From NCBI GenBank assembly GCA_947566125.1, contig CANOIR010000002.1:1-64000 (forward strand): a DNA stretch of 64,000 nucleotides, given 5' to 3'. Source of the stretch: an uncultured Ruminococcus sp. Its GTDB lineage: Bacteria; Bacillota; Clostridia; Oscillospirales; Ruminococcaceae. Below the pieces are notes generated by a model. That model was given only the letters and a program-made list of their open reading frames with translations, had not been told where the DNA came from and did not search any database. Position 1 is the stretch's first letter; each line of letters starts with the position of its first letter. Positions 19,001 to 28,770 of this stretch are shown one piece after another. The translations under genes were made by a program, and so were the position numbers.

Positions 19001-19221
19001 AAATTGCAAACCATGAAATTCAGCTGATTATCAATACACCAGCCGGCAAGAGCAGTGCACATGATGACAGCTATATTCGCAAAGCTGCTATTAAGCATAA
19101 GATCCCTTATATCACAACAATGGCTGCTGCTAAGGCAAGTGCCGAAGGCATCCGTGCTCTTAAAGAAAAGACTCAGTTTGGTGTAAAATCACTCCAAGCT
19201 TATCACGCTGACATAAAGTAA
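16003..19221 (+). CDS. carB: Carbamoyl-phosphate synthase large subunit
   Basis: With the glutaminase subunit it makes carbamoyl phosphate for pyrimidines and arginine. [22 protein letters not shown] is the classic start. There are two ATP-grasp halves ([12 protein letters not shown] near 170; [12 protein letters not shown] near 706), a central oligomerisation region and a C-terminal MGS-like allosteric domain (about residues 935-1072). ATG at 16003 is chosen over TTG at 15991 because GGAG precedes it by 6 nt. The length of 1072 is normal. carA is not adjacent; it must lie elsewhere. Confidence 0.98.
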   Translation: [1072 protein letters not shown]

Positions 19222-19248
19222 TTTTATAAAATCTAAAATATTATAAAA

Positions 19249-19295
19249 CAAGACCATTTACTGAAGATTGCAAAAAATCGCAGTAAATGGTCTTG
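19249..19295. terminator. Bidirectional hairpin between carB and the feo operon
   Basis: A perfect 15-bp stem (19249-19263 with 19281-19295). On the minus strand it ends in TTTTAT. It serves converging carB and feo transcripts. A second hairpin follows at 19310-19341. Confidence 0.85.
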
Positions 19296-19309
19296 TTGCT
19301 TAATTTATA

Positions 19310-19345
19310 AAGCCCACAAGCATTTTTGTACTTGTAGGCTTTTTG
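19310..19345. terminator. Second hairpin downstream of feo
   Basis: AAGCCCACAAG / CTTGTAGGCTT (11 bp with one G-U) with TTTT on the plus-strand side, just beyond the Cys-rich peptide stop. Confidence 0.6.
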
Positions 19346-19364
19346 ATAAGTTTTAATATCTGTT

Positions 19365-19529
19365 TCAAGCTTTTGGCTCAATGTTTTTTTCGTGGCAAAT
19401 TGATGAGTTAGGGCAGCCACTGCATTTACAGCCGCATGATGACTTACCTTTTTTCTTGTCATTGTGCAGCGTAAATATAATGAGAACAACAACTATTAAA
19501 ACGATAAATCCAACAATTATAGTAGACAT
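19365..19529 (-). CDS. FeoB-associated Cys-rich membrane protein
   Basis: A 54-residue peptide encoded just downstream of feoB. An N-terminal membrane helix (MSTIIVGFIVLIVVVLIIFT) is followed by a Lys-rich turn and CGCKCSGC plus another Cys, ending EPKA. This matches the FeoB-associated Cys-rich family, thought to assist Fe2+ transfer or FeoB function (the role of FeoC elsewhere). The ATG at 19529 is 20 nt after the feoB stop, with a GAAGTG purine stretch upstream. The overlapping 83-codon frame at 19241-19492 is rejected in favour of this one. Confidence 0.9.
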   Translation of the reverse strand: MSTIIVGFIVLIVVVLIIFTLHNDKKKGKSSCGCKCSGCPNSSICHEKNIEPKA

Positions 19530-19549
19530 TATTATCACTTCACTTTCGA

Positions 19550-21694
19550 TTAAATCTTCTCTTTCTTTAAGACTTTATCAGCTTTATTAGGTCTTATTAA
19601 CATATAAATCATAAATATCAAAACAGCTACGGCAAATGTCAATCCTATAATATTCGCACTTCCTATAAATAACATGCCAAATTGATAAATTATAAATGAA
19701 ATTGCATATGCAAATACGCATTGATATAAAATCGCAAATGCAGTCCACTTTGCACTATTCATTTCACGTTTGATAGCACCCATAGCTGCAAAACAAGGAG
19801 CACACAAAAGATTGAAAATTAAGAATGAATAACCTGATAATGCAGTAAATGTAGCTGACATATTACTCCAAATCTCATCACCGTTCTCTGATATTTCACC
19901 CGCAGCATGGAACAATGTACCAAATGTAGCAACAACATTTTCTTTTGCTATAAGACCTGTAATAGTTGCAACAGCCGCTTTCCAATCTCCCCAGCCAAGT
20001 GGTATAAAAATCGGTGCAATTATATTACCTATTTTTGCAAGTATAGAATTATCAAGATCTTCTACCGTTCCAAATGAACCATTTTCAATGCCAAAGCTCT
20101 GCAAGAACCAAAGTGCTATTGCAGAAATAAGAATTACAGTACCTGCCTTTTTAATAAATGACCATCCACGCTCCCACATTGAACGAAGGACATTAACTAC
20201 AGTAGGAAGATGATATGCAGGAAGTTCCATTACAAATGGTGCGGGATCTCCTACAAATATTTTTGTTTTCTTAAGAATAATACCTGAAATAATTATAGCA
20301 GCAACACCAATGAAATATGCAGATGTTGCAACCCAGCCGGCATTTCCAAACAATGCTCCGGCAATAAGTCCGATAATAGGCAGTTTAGCACCACACGGAA
20401 TAAATGTAGTAGTCATAATCGTCATTCTACGGTCACGTTCATTTTCAATAGTTCTGCTTGCCATAATTCCGGGAACGCCACAACCTGTACCTATAAGCAT
20501 AGGAATAAATGATTTTCCTGACAAACCAAATTTTCTGAATACTCTATCCATAACGAATGCTATTCTTGCCATATAGCCACAAGATTCCAAAAAAGCAAGG
20601 AAAATAAACAATACAAGCAACTGTGGAACAAAACCAAGTACTGAACCTACACCTCCGATAATGCCATTAACAACAAGACCTGTAAGCCAATCAGCACATC
20701 CGATATTTTCAAGACCGCTTTGTACATTAGGAAGTATCCATTCACCAAAGAGTGTATCATTTGTCCAGTCTGTAAGGAAACTGCCAACTGTAGTTATTGA
20801 AACGTAATAAACTGTAAACATTATTGCTGCAAAAATTGGAAGTGCGAGAAAGCGATTAGTTACAATACGATCTATCTTATCAGATGTTGTCATACCTCCC
20901 CTATTTTTCTTTTTAAGACAAGTTTTTATGACCTCTGCTATGTAAATATATCTCTCATTAGTAATAATGCTTTCACTGTCATCGTCCATTTCTTCTTCGG
21001 CAGCAGCTATATCGCTTTCAATATGAGATTTTTGTTCTTCTGTTGCATTAAGAGCTTCATATACTTTTTCATCGCGTTCAAAAAGCTTTATGGCATACCA
21101 TCTTTGATGCTCTTCAGGGACACTATGAAGCATATATTCTTCTATATGTGCAAGTGCATGTTCTACGCATCCACAAAATTTATGCTGAGGTATTTGACTT
21201 GAACCTGAATTAGCGGCAGCAACAGCTGCTTCTGCTGCTTCCATTATCCCATTATTTTTCAAAGCTGAAATCTCAACTACAGTGCAGCCAAGTTCCTTTG
21301 AAAGTTTTTCTTTATCTATCTTGTCACCATTTTTTTTAACAACATCCATCATATTTATTGCACAAACTACTGGTATACCAAGTTCTACAAGTTGAGTTGT
21401 TAAGTAAAGATTTCTTTCAAGATTTGTTCCATCGATAATATTAAGAATAGCATTTGGGTGCTCACCTATTAAGTAATTTCTTGCTACAACTTCTTCAAGA
21501 GTATATGGTGAAAGTGAGTATACACCTGGAAGATCGGTTATAATAACATCTTTATGTCCTTTAAGATGTCCTTCTTTTTTTTCAACAGTTACGCCAGGCC
21601 AGTTTCCTACAAATTGATTAGAACCTGTGAGTGCATTAAAAAGTGTAGTCTTGCCACAGTTTGGATTTCCGGCAAGTGCAATTTTTATTTCCAT
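19550..21694 (-). CDS. feoB: Ferrous iron transporter FeoB
   Basis: An inner-membrane Fe2+ importer of 714 residues. The N-terminal G domain has GNPNCGKTTLFN (8-19), DLPG (G3) and NMMD (G4), followed by a GDI-like helical spacer. The membrane domain from about residue 285 has two Gate repeats (GSVLGFVPQLLVLF; CGVPGIMASR with the conserved Cys; FIPCGAKLPI). A DtxR-like palindrome (21715-21728) lies immediately upstream, in the feoA-feoB gap. Confidence 0.97.
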   Translation of the reverse strand: MEIKIALAGNPNCGKTTLFNALTGSNQFVGNWPGVTVEKKEGHLKGHKDVIITDLPGVYSLSPYTLEEVVARNYLIGEHPNAILNIIDGTNLERNLYLTTQLVELGIPVVCAINMMDVVKKNGDKIDKEKLSKELGCTVVEISALKNNGIMEAAEAAVAAANSGSSQIPQHKFCGCVEHALAHIEEYMLHSVPEEHQRWYAIKLFERDEKVYEALNATEEQKSHIESDIAAAEEEMDDDSESIITNERYIYIAEVIKTCLKKKNRGGMTTSDKIDRIVTNRFLALPIFAAIMFTVYYVSITTVGSFLTDWTNDTLFGEWILPNVQSGLENIGCADWLTGLVVNGIIGGVGSVLGFVPQLLVLFIFLAFLESCGYMARIAFVMDRVFRKFGLSGKSFIPMLIGTGCGVPGIMASRTIENERDRRMTIMTTTFIPCGAKLPIIGLIAGALFGNAGWVATSAYFIGVAAIIISGIILKKTKIFVGDPAPFVMELPAYHLPTVVNVLRSMWERGWSFIKKAGTVILISAIALWFLQSFGIENGSFGTVEDLDNSILAKIGNIIAPIFIPLGWGDWKAAVATITGLIAKENVVATFGTLFHAAGEISENGDEIWSNMSATFTALSGYSFLIFNLLCAPCFAAMGAIKREMNSAKWTAFAILYQCVFAYAISFIIYQFGMLFIGSANIIGLTFAVAVLIFMIYMLIRPNKADKVLKKEKI

Positions 21695-21714
21695 AAAAAT
21701 TTTCCTTTCTACGA

Positions 21715-21728
21715 TTAGTTTGTACTAA
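21715..21728 (-). promoter_or_regulatory. DtxR-like operator, feoA-feoB gap
   Basis: The palindrome TTAGTTTGTACTAA is 20 nt upstream of the feoB start. It shares TTAGyTynyACTAA with two further sites at 22826 and 23290, consistent with an iron-sensing DtxR/IdeR-type repressor. No regulator gene is in the window. Confidence 0.65.
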
Positions 21729-21758
21729 CTTGTTTGTAAATATTAAAGTGCTTTTATT

Positions 21759-21980
21759 TTAAAGCACTTCAATATTTTCTGCATCAGCTTTTCTAAGTGA
21801 AAGCTCATATCCCCTTACAGTAATTTCAATTGGGTCACCAAGAGGTGCAACTTTTCTAATATATATATCAGTACCCTTTGTAATACCCATATCCATTATT
21901 CTGCGTTTGATAGCACCTGTACAATTAAGCTTTTTAACTGTAATAGTTGTACCAATTTTTGCATCTTTAAGTGTCGGCAT
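21759..21980 (-). CDS. feoA: FeoA-domain protein (first copy, next to feoB)
   Basis: A 73-residue SH3-like cytosolic protein that supports FeoB. MPTLKDAKIGTTITVKKL, RRIMDMGITKGT and GDPIEITVRGYELSLRK follow the FeoA pattern. The second ATG (21980) is chosen because AAGGAGG lies 7 nt before it; the first ATG (21986) would be only 1 nt from that box. It overlaps the end of the GNAT gene by 14 nt, so it is translationally coupled. Confidence 0.92.
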   Translation of the reverse strand: MPTLKDAKIGTTITVKKLNCTGAIKRRIMDMGITKGTDIYIRKVAPLGDPIEITVRGYELSLRKADAENIEVL

Positions 21981-22542
21981 TTTCATTCCTCCTTATAAAT
22001 TCATCAATTAGAATTGAATAATATAGCCTATCATAATATTCTCCATCAATAAAAAAATAATCACGCAAAGCACCTTCAAATGTGAAGCCACATTTTTCAA
22101 TAACTCGTTTTGATGGTAAGTTATTTGATCTATGACAAATTTGAATTTTATGAAATTCAATCTTTTTAAAACCATATTCAATGATAGCTTTTGTTGCTTC
22201 AGTAGCATATCCTATATTCTGATATTTTGAACCAATACAATACTCTATTTCTGCAAAATTATTTTTACAGTCTACAATAAAAAATGCAATTTGACCAATA
22301 CATTCGCCGCTTTTCTTTTCTATAATTGCCCATCTAAAATAGTTATTATCATAATATAAAGATATGTATTTTTTCAAAAGGAACATAACATCAGAATCAG
22401 TTGAATATACAGGTTCACCGTATGATTTTTGTATTTTTTCGTCACCAGCCCAATTTCTTAATGCATCATTACAATCCGAGCACTTAAATCTTCGTAAAAA
22501 AAGTCTTTTAGTTTCAATTGTTTTTGTTCCTATACTTTTCAT
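21967..22542 (-). CDS. GNAT-family acetyltransferase (RimJ/RimL-like) inside the feo operon
   Basis: A 191-residue GNAT enzyme. TKRLFLRRFKCSD is the N-terminal strand typical of RimJ/RimL-like members, EIEYCIGSKYQNIGYATEA the acetyl-CoA-binding motif, and ERxNxxS-like sequence (HRSNNLPSKRVIEKCGF) the C-terminal part. It sits between the two feoA genes with a 14-nt overlap onto feoA. Acetyl-acceptor unknown; an iron-related function is not established, and it may simply be an insertion. Confidence 0.85.
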   Translation of the reverse strand: MKSIGTKTIETKRLFLRRFKCSDCNDALRNWAGDEKIQKSYGEPVYSTDSDVMFLLKKYISLYYDNNYFRWAIIEKKSGECIGQIAFFIVDCKNNFAEIEYCIGSKYQNIGYATEATKAIIEYGFKKIEFHKIQICHRSNNLPSKRVIEKCGFTFEGALRDYFFIDGEYYDRLYYSILIDEFIRRNENADT

Positions 22543-22557
22543 ATATTATTATATCAC

Positions 22558-22770
22558 CTAAATCATTATTTTACAAGCCATCTCCTTAGAAACAGCAACT
22601 CTGGAATCCTTGATATTTACAATAACATTTCCGCCAATTTCATTTATGATTATGACAGATGCTCCAGCAACAAATCCTAAATTTTCAAGAAATTTTCTCG
22701 TTTCAGAATTTCCTCCAACTTTTTTGATAATATTTTCTTTACCAGCATCAGCAAATGTAAGAGGCATCAT
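22558..22770 (-). CDS. FeoA-domain protein (second copy)
   Basis: A 70-residue FeoA-like SH3 protein: MMPLTFADAGKENIIKKVGG, ETRKFLENLGFVAGASVIII, NVIVNIKDSRVAVSKEMACKIMI. The ATG at 22770 is selected by AAAGGAG 9 nt upstream; longer starts run into the operator and promoter. It is the first gene of the feoA2-GNAT-feoA-feoB run. Tandem FeoA proteins are common in clostridial feo clusters. Confidence 0.9.
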   Translation of the reverse strand: MMPLTFADAGKENIIKKVGGNSETRKFLENLGFVAGASVIIINEIGGNVIVNIKDSRVAVSKEMACKIMI

Positions 22771-22825
22771 ACAAAAATCTCCTTTCAAAGTTAGTTTAAC
22801 CTTACCTTGTGTTAAAATAAATAGA

Positions 22826-22839
22826 TTAGTTCTCACTAA
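22826..22839 (-). promoter_or_regulatory. DtxR-like operator at the feo promoter
   Basis: The palindrome TTAGTTCTCACTAA (plus strand) starts about 9 nt downstream of the -10 box and so would cover the transcription start. Same consensus as 21715 and 23290. Confidence 0.75.
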
Positions 22840-22847
22840 CCTCATTT

Positions 22848-22876
22848 ATAATACAACATTTTTCCTTTTATGTCAA
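22848..22876 (-). promoter_or_regulatory. feo operon promoter
   Basis: Minus strand: TTGACA (22876-22871), 17-bp spacer, TATTAT (22853-22848). Confidence 0.8.
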
Positions 22877-22978
22877 GGGCTTTATAAAAAAATATATTAC
22901 ATATTGATATCTTTGTATAAATCTACAAAAATCAAAGTAAAATGTGTGTTGCTTTTTCATATCTGAGATCAACTAATA

Positions 22979-23269
22979 TTAACCTTTTCCTGTACAATAC
23001 TGCTCTAAAACATTTTTCAATGCATTAGCACTGGCATTGTGAATTTTTGCTACAGGAATATCATACTTCTGAGATTGCTTATTTACACTTATAGCCATTT
23101 TATGGCAACAAGTATTTGTAAACAGCACCATTAAATCTGGTGTTCCAAGTTTATTTCCAAAACCCGACGGCATTTGGGTAAAAACTTTTGCCTTGCAATT
23201 ATAATTCTTGCATATATTTTTATATATAGTTGCCATATGATCATTTCCGCCTATTATTACTACGCTCAT
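22979..23269 (-). CDS. DUF2325-family protein
   Basis: A 96-residue protein: MSVVIIGGNDHM start, a PDLMVLFTNTCCHKMA core with adjacent Cys, and a C-terminal IPVAKIHNASANALKNVLEQ. This is the DUF2325 pattern, a small Rossmann-like domain. Biochemical function is unknown. Its promoter carries the same DtxR-like palindrome as feo, and it lies directly upstream of feoA2, so an iron-linked role is a reasonable inference. The paired Cys could bind metal. Confidence 0.85.
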   Translation of the reverse strand: MSVVIIGGNDHMATIYKNICKNYNCKAKVFTQMPSGFGNKLGTPDLMVLFTNTCCHKMAISVNKQSQKYDIPVAKIHNASANALKNVLEQYCTGKG

Positions 23270-23289
23270 TTAAAGCACTCCTTTCTGAG

Positions 23290-23303
23290 TTAGCTTACAC
23301 TAA
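23290..23303 (-). promoter_or_regulatory. DtxR-like operator at the DUF2325 promoter
   Basis: TTAGCTTACACTAA lies 9 nt downstream of the -10 box, the same relative position as at the feo promoter. Confidence 0.75.
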
Positions 23304-23312
23304 CCTAATAAC

Positions 23313-23341
23313 ATTATACCATAGCTTGAAAATATTGTCAA
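23313..23341 (-). promoter_or_regulatory. DUF2325 promoter
   Basis: Minus strand: TTGACA (23341-23336), 17-bp spacer, TATAAT (23318-23313), a full consensus promoter. It begins only a few bases after the gatB terminator. Confidence 0.85.
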
Positions 23342-23345
23342 GTAA

Positions 23346-23405
23346 AAAATCAAGGCATTACAGCAAATATTTTATATAAATATTTGCTGTAATGCCTTGA
23401 TTTTT
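23346..23405 (-). terminator. Long perfect inverted repeat terminating ligA-gatCAB
   Basis: A perfect inverted repeat of about 26 bp per arm around a 5-nt AT loop overlaps the gatB stop codon and ends in an A/T-rich tract. It is unusually long for a terminator. Confidence 0.85.
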
Positions 23406-24855
23406 AAATCTCACTTAATATAATTTCCTTAAGCATTGACGGATTTGCTGTACCTTTTGACTTTTGCATACATTTTCCTACTATAAATCCAAGTGCTTTT
23501 TCTTTACCATTTTTATAATCGTTAACCGATTTTGGATTTTCCAATAAAACTTTACGGACTATGCATCTTAAAGATTCCCTATCTGAATTTTGTGCCATGT
23601 TATTTTCTTTTATTATATCTAATGGATCTTTGCCGGACTTAACAATAATACTAAGAACTGTTTTTCCTGCTGTATTTGAAATATTACCTTTTTCAACTTC
23701 AGATATAAGCGTGCATAATTTATCTGCTGTAATATTCATATCACTAATTGCAAGTCCAGTTTCATTTTGAATTTTTGCAATATCAGACAAAATCCAATTG
23801 CATATAGTTTTAGGTTTACAAATATCAAGTTTAACTGATTTATCAAAAAGTTCTGCTCTTTCAGTACTTTCCACTATAATTTCAGCATCTATTTGAGAAA
23901 AGCCATATTCATTTATATACCGCCATATTTTCGTGTTTGGAAGTTCAGGAATGGTTTCTTTTAGTTTTTCTATCTCATAATCACTAATAACAATAGCCTT
24001 TAAATCAGGTTCTGGAAAATACCTGTAATCATTTGCATTTTCCTTTGTACGCATTATAATGCTTTTTCCGATGGCATCGTCCCAACGTCTTGTTTCTTGC
24101 TTTATATTTCCTCTAGATTTAAGAATTTTTGTTTGTCTTAATATCTCATACTCGATTCCACGAATTGCGCTGCTAAAGCTATTGACATTCTTCAATTCAC
24201 ATCGAGTTCCAAGTTTATTGCTGCCTTTTTTTCTTAAAGATACGTTTACATCGCATCTTATAGAACCTTCCTGCATTTTACAATCAGATACGCCAATGTA
24301 TTGTAATATCATTTTTATAGTTTCAAGATAAGCTTTTGCTTGACTGCTGTTATTCATATCCGGTTCTGACACTATTTCTATAAGCGGTACGCCGCATCTA
24401 TTAAAATCAGCCAATGAATTTTTTTCACTTTCATGTAAAAGCTTTCCTGCATCTTCTTCAATATGTATTCTATTTATGCCAATTCTTTTTATTCTGCCGT
24501 CTGATACAATGTCAAGATAGCCATTTTCACAAATCGGTGTTTCCCATTGGGATATTTGATATGCTTTTGGAAGATCAGGATAAAAATAATTTTTTCTGTC
24601 ATGACCACTGATGTTGTTTATATGACAGTTCATTGCAATTCCTGCCTTTACAGCATATTCCACTACCTTTTTATTTAATGATGGCAATGTACCTGGAAGT
24701 CCCATGCAAATCGGACAGACATTAGTGTTTGGAGAGCCACCAAACACATTACGACAGCTACAGTATATCTTTGTCTTGGTGCTAAGCTCTGCATGAACTT
24801 CAAGTCCAATTACTGGCTCATATTCATTTATATGTTCTTCATTATCTTCTATCAT
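23404..24855 (-). CDS. gatB: Asp/Glu-tRNA(Asn/Gln) amidotransferase subunit B
   Basis: This GatCAB subunit binds the mischarged tRNA and phosphorylates the acyl group. It has 483 residues. YEPVIGLEVHAELSTKTKIYC is the signature start; the Cys set CSCRNVF...CPICMG forms the zinc site; DFNRCGVPLIEIVSEPD is the kinase core. The C-terminal YqeY-like tail domain (FIVGKCMQKSKGTANP) contacts the tRNA. Final gene of ligA-gatC-gatA-gatB. Confidence 0.97.
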   Translation of the reverse strand: MIEDNEEHINEYEPVIGLEVHAELSTKTKIYCSCRNVFGGSPNTNVCPICMGLPGTLPSLNKKVVEYAVKAGIAMNCHINNISGHDRKNYFYPDLPKAYQISQWETPICENGYLDIVSDGRIKRIGINRIHIEEDAGKLLHESEKNSLADFNRCGVPLIEIVSEPDMNNSSQAKAYLETIKMILQYIGVSDCKMQEGSIRCDVNVSLRKKGSNKLGTRCELKNVNSFSSAIRGIEYEILRQTKILKSRGNIKQETRRWDDAIGKSIIMRTKENANDYRYFPEPDLKAIVISDYEIEKLKETIPELPNTKIWRYINEYGFSQIDAEIIVESTERAELFDKSVKLDICKPKTICNWILSDIAKIQNETGLAISDMNITADKLCTLISEVEKGNISNTAGKTVLSIIVKSGKDPLDIIKENNMAQNSDRESLRCIVRKVLLENPKSVNDYKNGKEKALGFIVGKCMQKSKGTANPSMLKEIILSEI

Positions 24856-24863
24856 AAAAACGC

Positions 24864-26318
24864 CTACTCCATTCTTTCTGGTTTACCATAAAGTTTTTCA
24901 AAAGCATATGCTACTTTAAGCAAAGTCATTTCTGAAAAGTTTTTTCCCATTATCTGCATGGCTATTGGAAGTCCTTTTGATGAATATCCACACGGGATAC
25001 TTATTGATGGTATTCCTGCAAGACTGGCAGGAACTGTAAATATATCATTATTATAAAGCTTGGTGAGATTATCCTTATGTTCACCAAATTTAAATGCAGA
25101 TGTGGGATAAGTCGGAGTAATAATAATATCGCATTCTTTAAACGCATTATTAAACTCGTATTTTATCATAAGTCTTATATCACTTGCTTTTTTATAATAT
25201 TTATCATAATATCCTGAACTTAACACAAAATTGCCAAGCATAATTCTTCGCTTTACCTCATCACCAAATCCTTCACTTCTTGTTTTCGTATACATATCTG
25301 AAAGATTGTTGTAATTCTTTGTACGATAACCATATCTAACGCCATCATATCTTGCAAGATTAGATGATGCTTCAGCAGATGAAATAATATAATAAGCGTT
25401 TACTGCATATTTCGTGCTTGGTAGAGATATTTCATATATTTCAGCACCAATATATTTTAGAAGTTCTATTGCATTCAGTATGTTTTGAATAACTTCTTCG
25501 CTTACATTTTCTTTAAAATATTCAAATGGAATACCTATACGCATTCCATTTATATTGCAATCGCTTAATCTTGAATAAAAATTTGGATATTCCCTTCGTG
25601 CTGAGGTAGCATCCATTTTATCATAGCCACATATAAGATTATATAGCAATGCAGTATCACTTACATCTCTGCATATTGTTCCTATCTGGTCAAGCGATGA
25701 GGCAAATGCTATAAGCCCATAACGTGATACACTGCCATATGTAGGCTTAAATCCCACTGCACCACAAAATGCTGCTGGTTGACGAATTGAACCGCCTGTA
25801 TCAGAACCAAGAGAGAGTACAGCTTCACCAGATATTACAGCTGCGGCACATCCACCAGATGAACCGCCTGGAACATAGTCTGGATCATAGGGATTATGCG
25901 TCTTTTTGAAATAAGATGTTTCAGTAGATGAACCCATAGCAAATTCATCCATATTTAGCTTGCCGGTAATTATCATTCCGGCATCTTTTAGTTTTTTTAC
26001 AACATATGCATCATATGGAGGAATGTAATTTTGAAGCATTTTAGAAGCACAGGTAGTTCTTATACCTTTTGTGGAGATATTATCTTTTAAAGCAATCGGT
26101 ATGCCTGCAAGAGCATGAAGCTTTTCACCTAAAGCCAGCATTTTATCTATTTCTTTCGCCTTGTCAATAATATCATCACATATTGTAATATATGCTTCTG
26201 TATTTTTCTCATTTTGCTTTATTCTATCTAAAAAAGAATTGCAAATTTCAACAGAGCTGCACTCACGATTTCTAAGCATTTTAGAAAGCTCTGCTGCTGT
26301 TTTTTTATATAGTAACAT
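24864..26318 (-). CDS. gatA: Asp/Glu-tRNA(Asn/Gln) amidotransferase subunit A
   Basis: The glutaminase subunit of GatCAB, 484 residues. The amidase-signature triad is visible: Lys in IPIALKDNIS and the Ser residues in GGSSGG and GSDTGGSIRQPAAF. The ATG at 26318 gives the family's usual length and N-terminus (LYKKTAAELSKMLRNRECSS). The longer frame starting at 26408 would overlap gatC by 70 nt and is rejected. It lies 8 nt before gatB. Confidence 0.96.
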   Translation of the reverse strand: MLLYKKTAAELSKMLRNRECSSVEICNSFLDRIKQNEKNTEAYITICDDIIDKAKEIDKMLALGEKLHALAGIPIALKDNISTKGIRTTCASKMLQNYIPPYDAYVVKKLKDAGMIITGKLNMDEFAMGSSTETSYFKKTHNPYDPDYVPGGSSGGCAAAVISGEAVLSLGSDTGGSIRQPAAFCGAVGFKPTYGSVSRYGLIAFASSLDQIGTICRDVSDTALLYNLICGYDKMDATSARREYPNFYSRLSDCNINGMRIGIPFEYFKENVSEEVIQNILNAIELLKYIGAEIYEISLPSTKYAVNAYYIISSAEASSNLARYDGVRYGYRTKNYNNLSDMYTKTRSEGFGDEVKRRIMLGNFVLSSGYYDKYYKKASDIRLMIKYEFNNAFKECDIIITPTYPTSAFKFGEHKDNLTKLYNNDIFTVPASLAGIPSISIPCGYSSKGLPIAMQIMGKNFSEMTLLKVAYAFEKLYGKPERME

Positions 26319-26338
26319 CTTCTGCAGTACCTCTTTTA

Positions 26339-28682
<2,344 letters not shown>

Positions 28683-28770
28683 TTATAATACATTTTATAG
28701 CTTCTTATAACATCATTTATTATAACACATATTCTTTTTATTTACTAGTAGTTTTTGTAATTTTAATGCA

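Noticed and set aside
19241..19492. 83-codon minus-strand ORF after feoB
   Set aside because: It overlaps the FeoB-associated Cys-rich gene in another frame and runs through two terminator hairpins; the 54-residue frame matches a known family.
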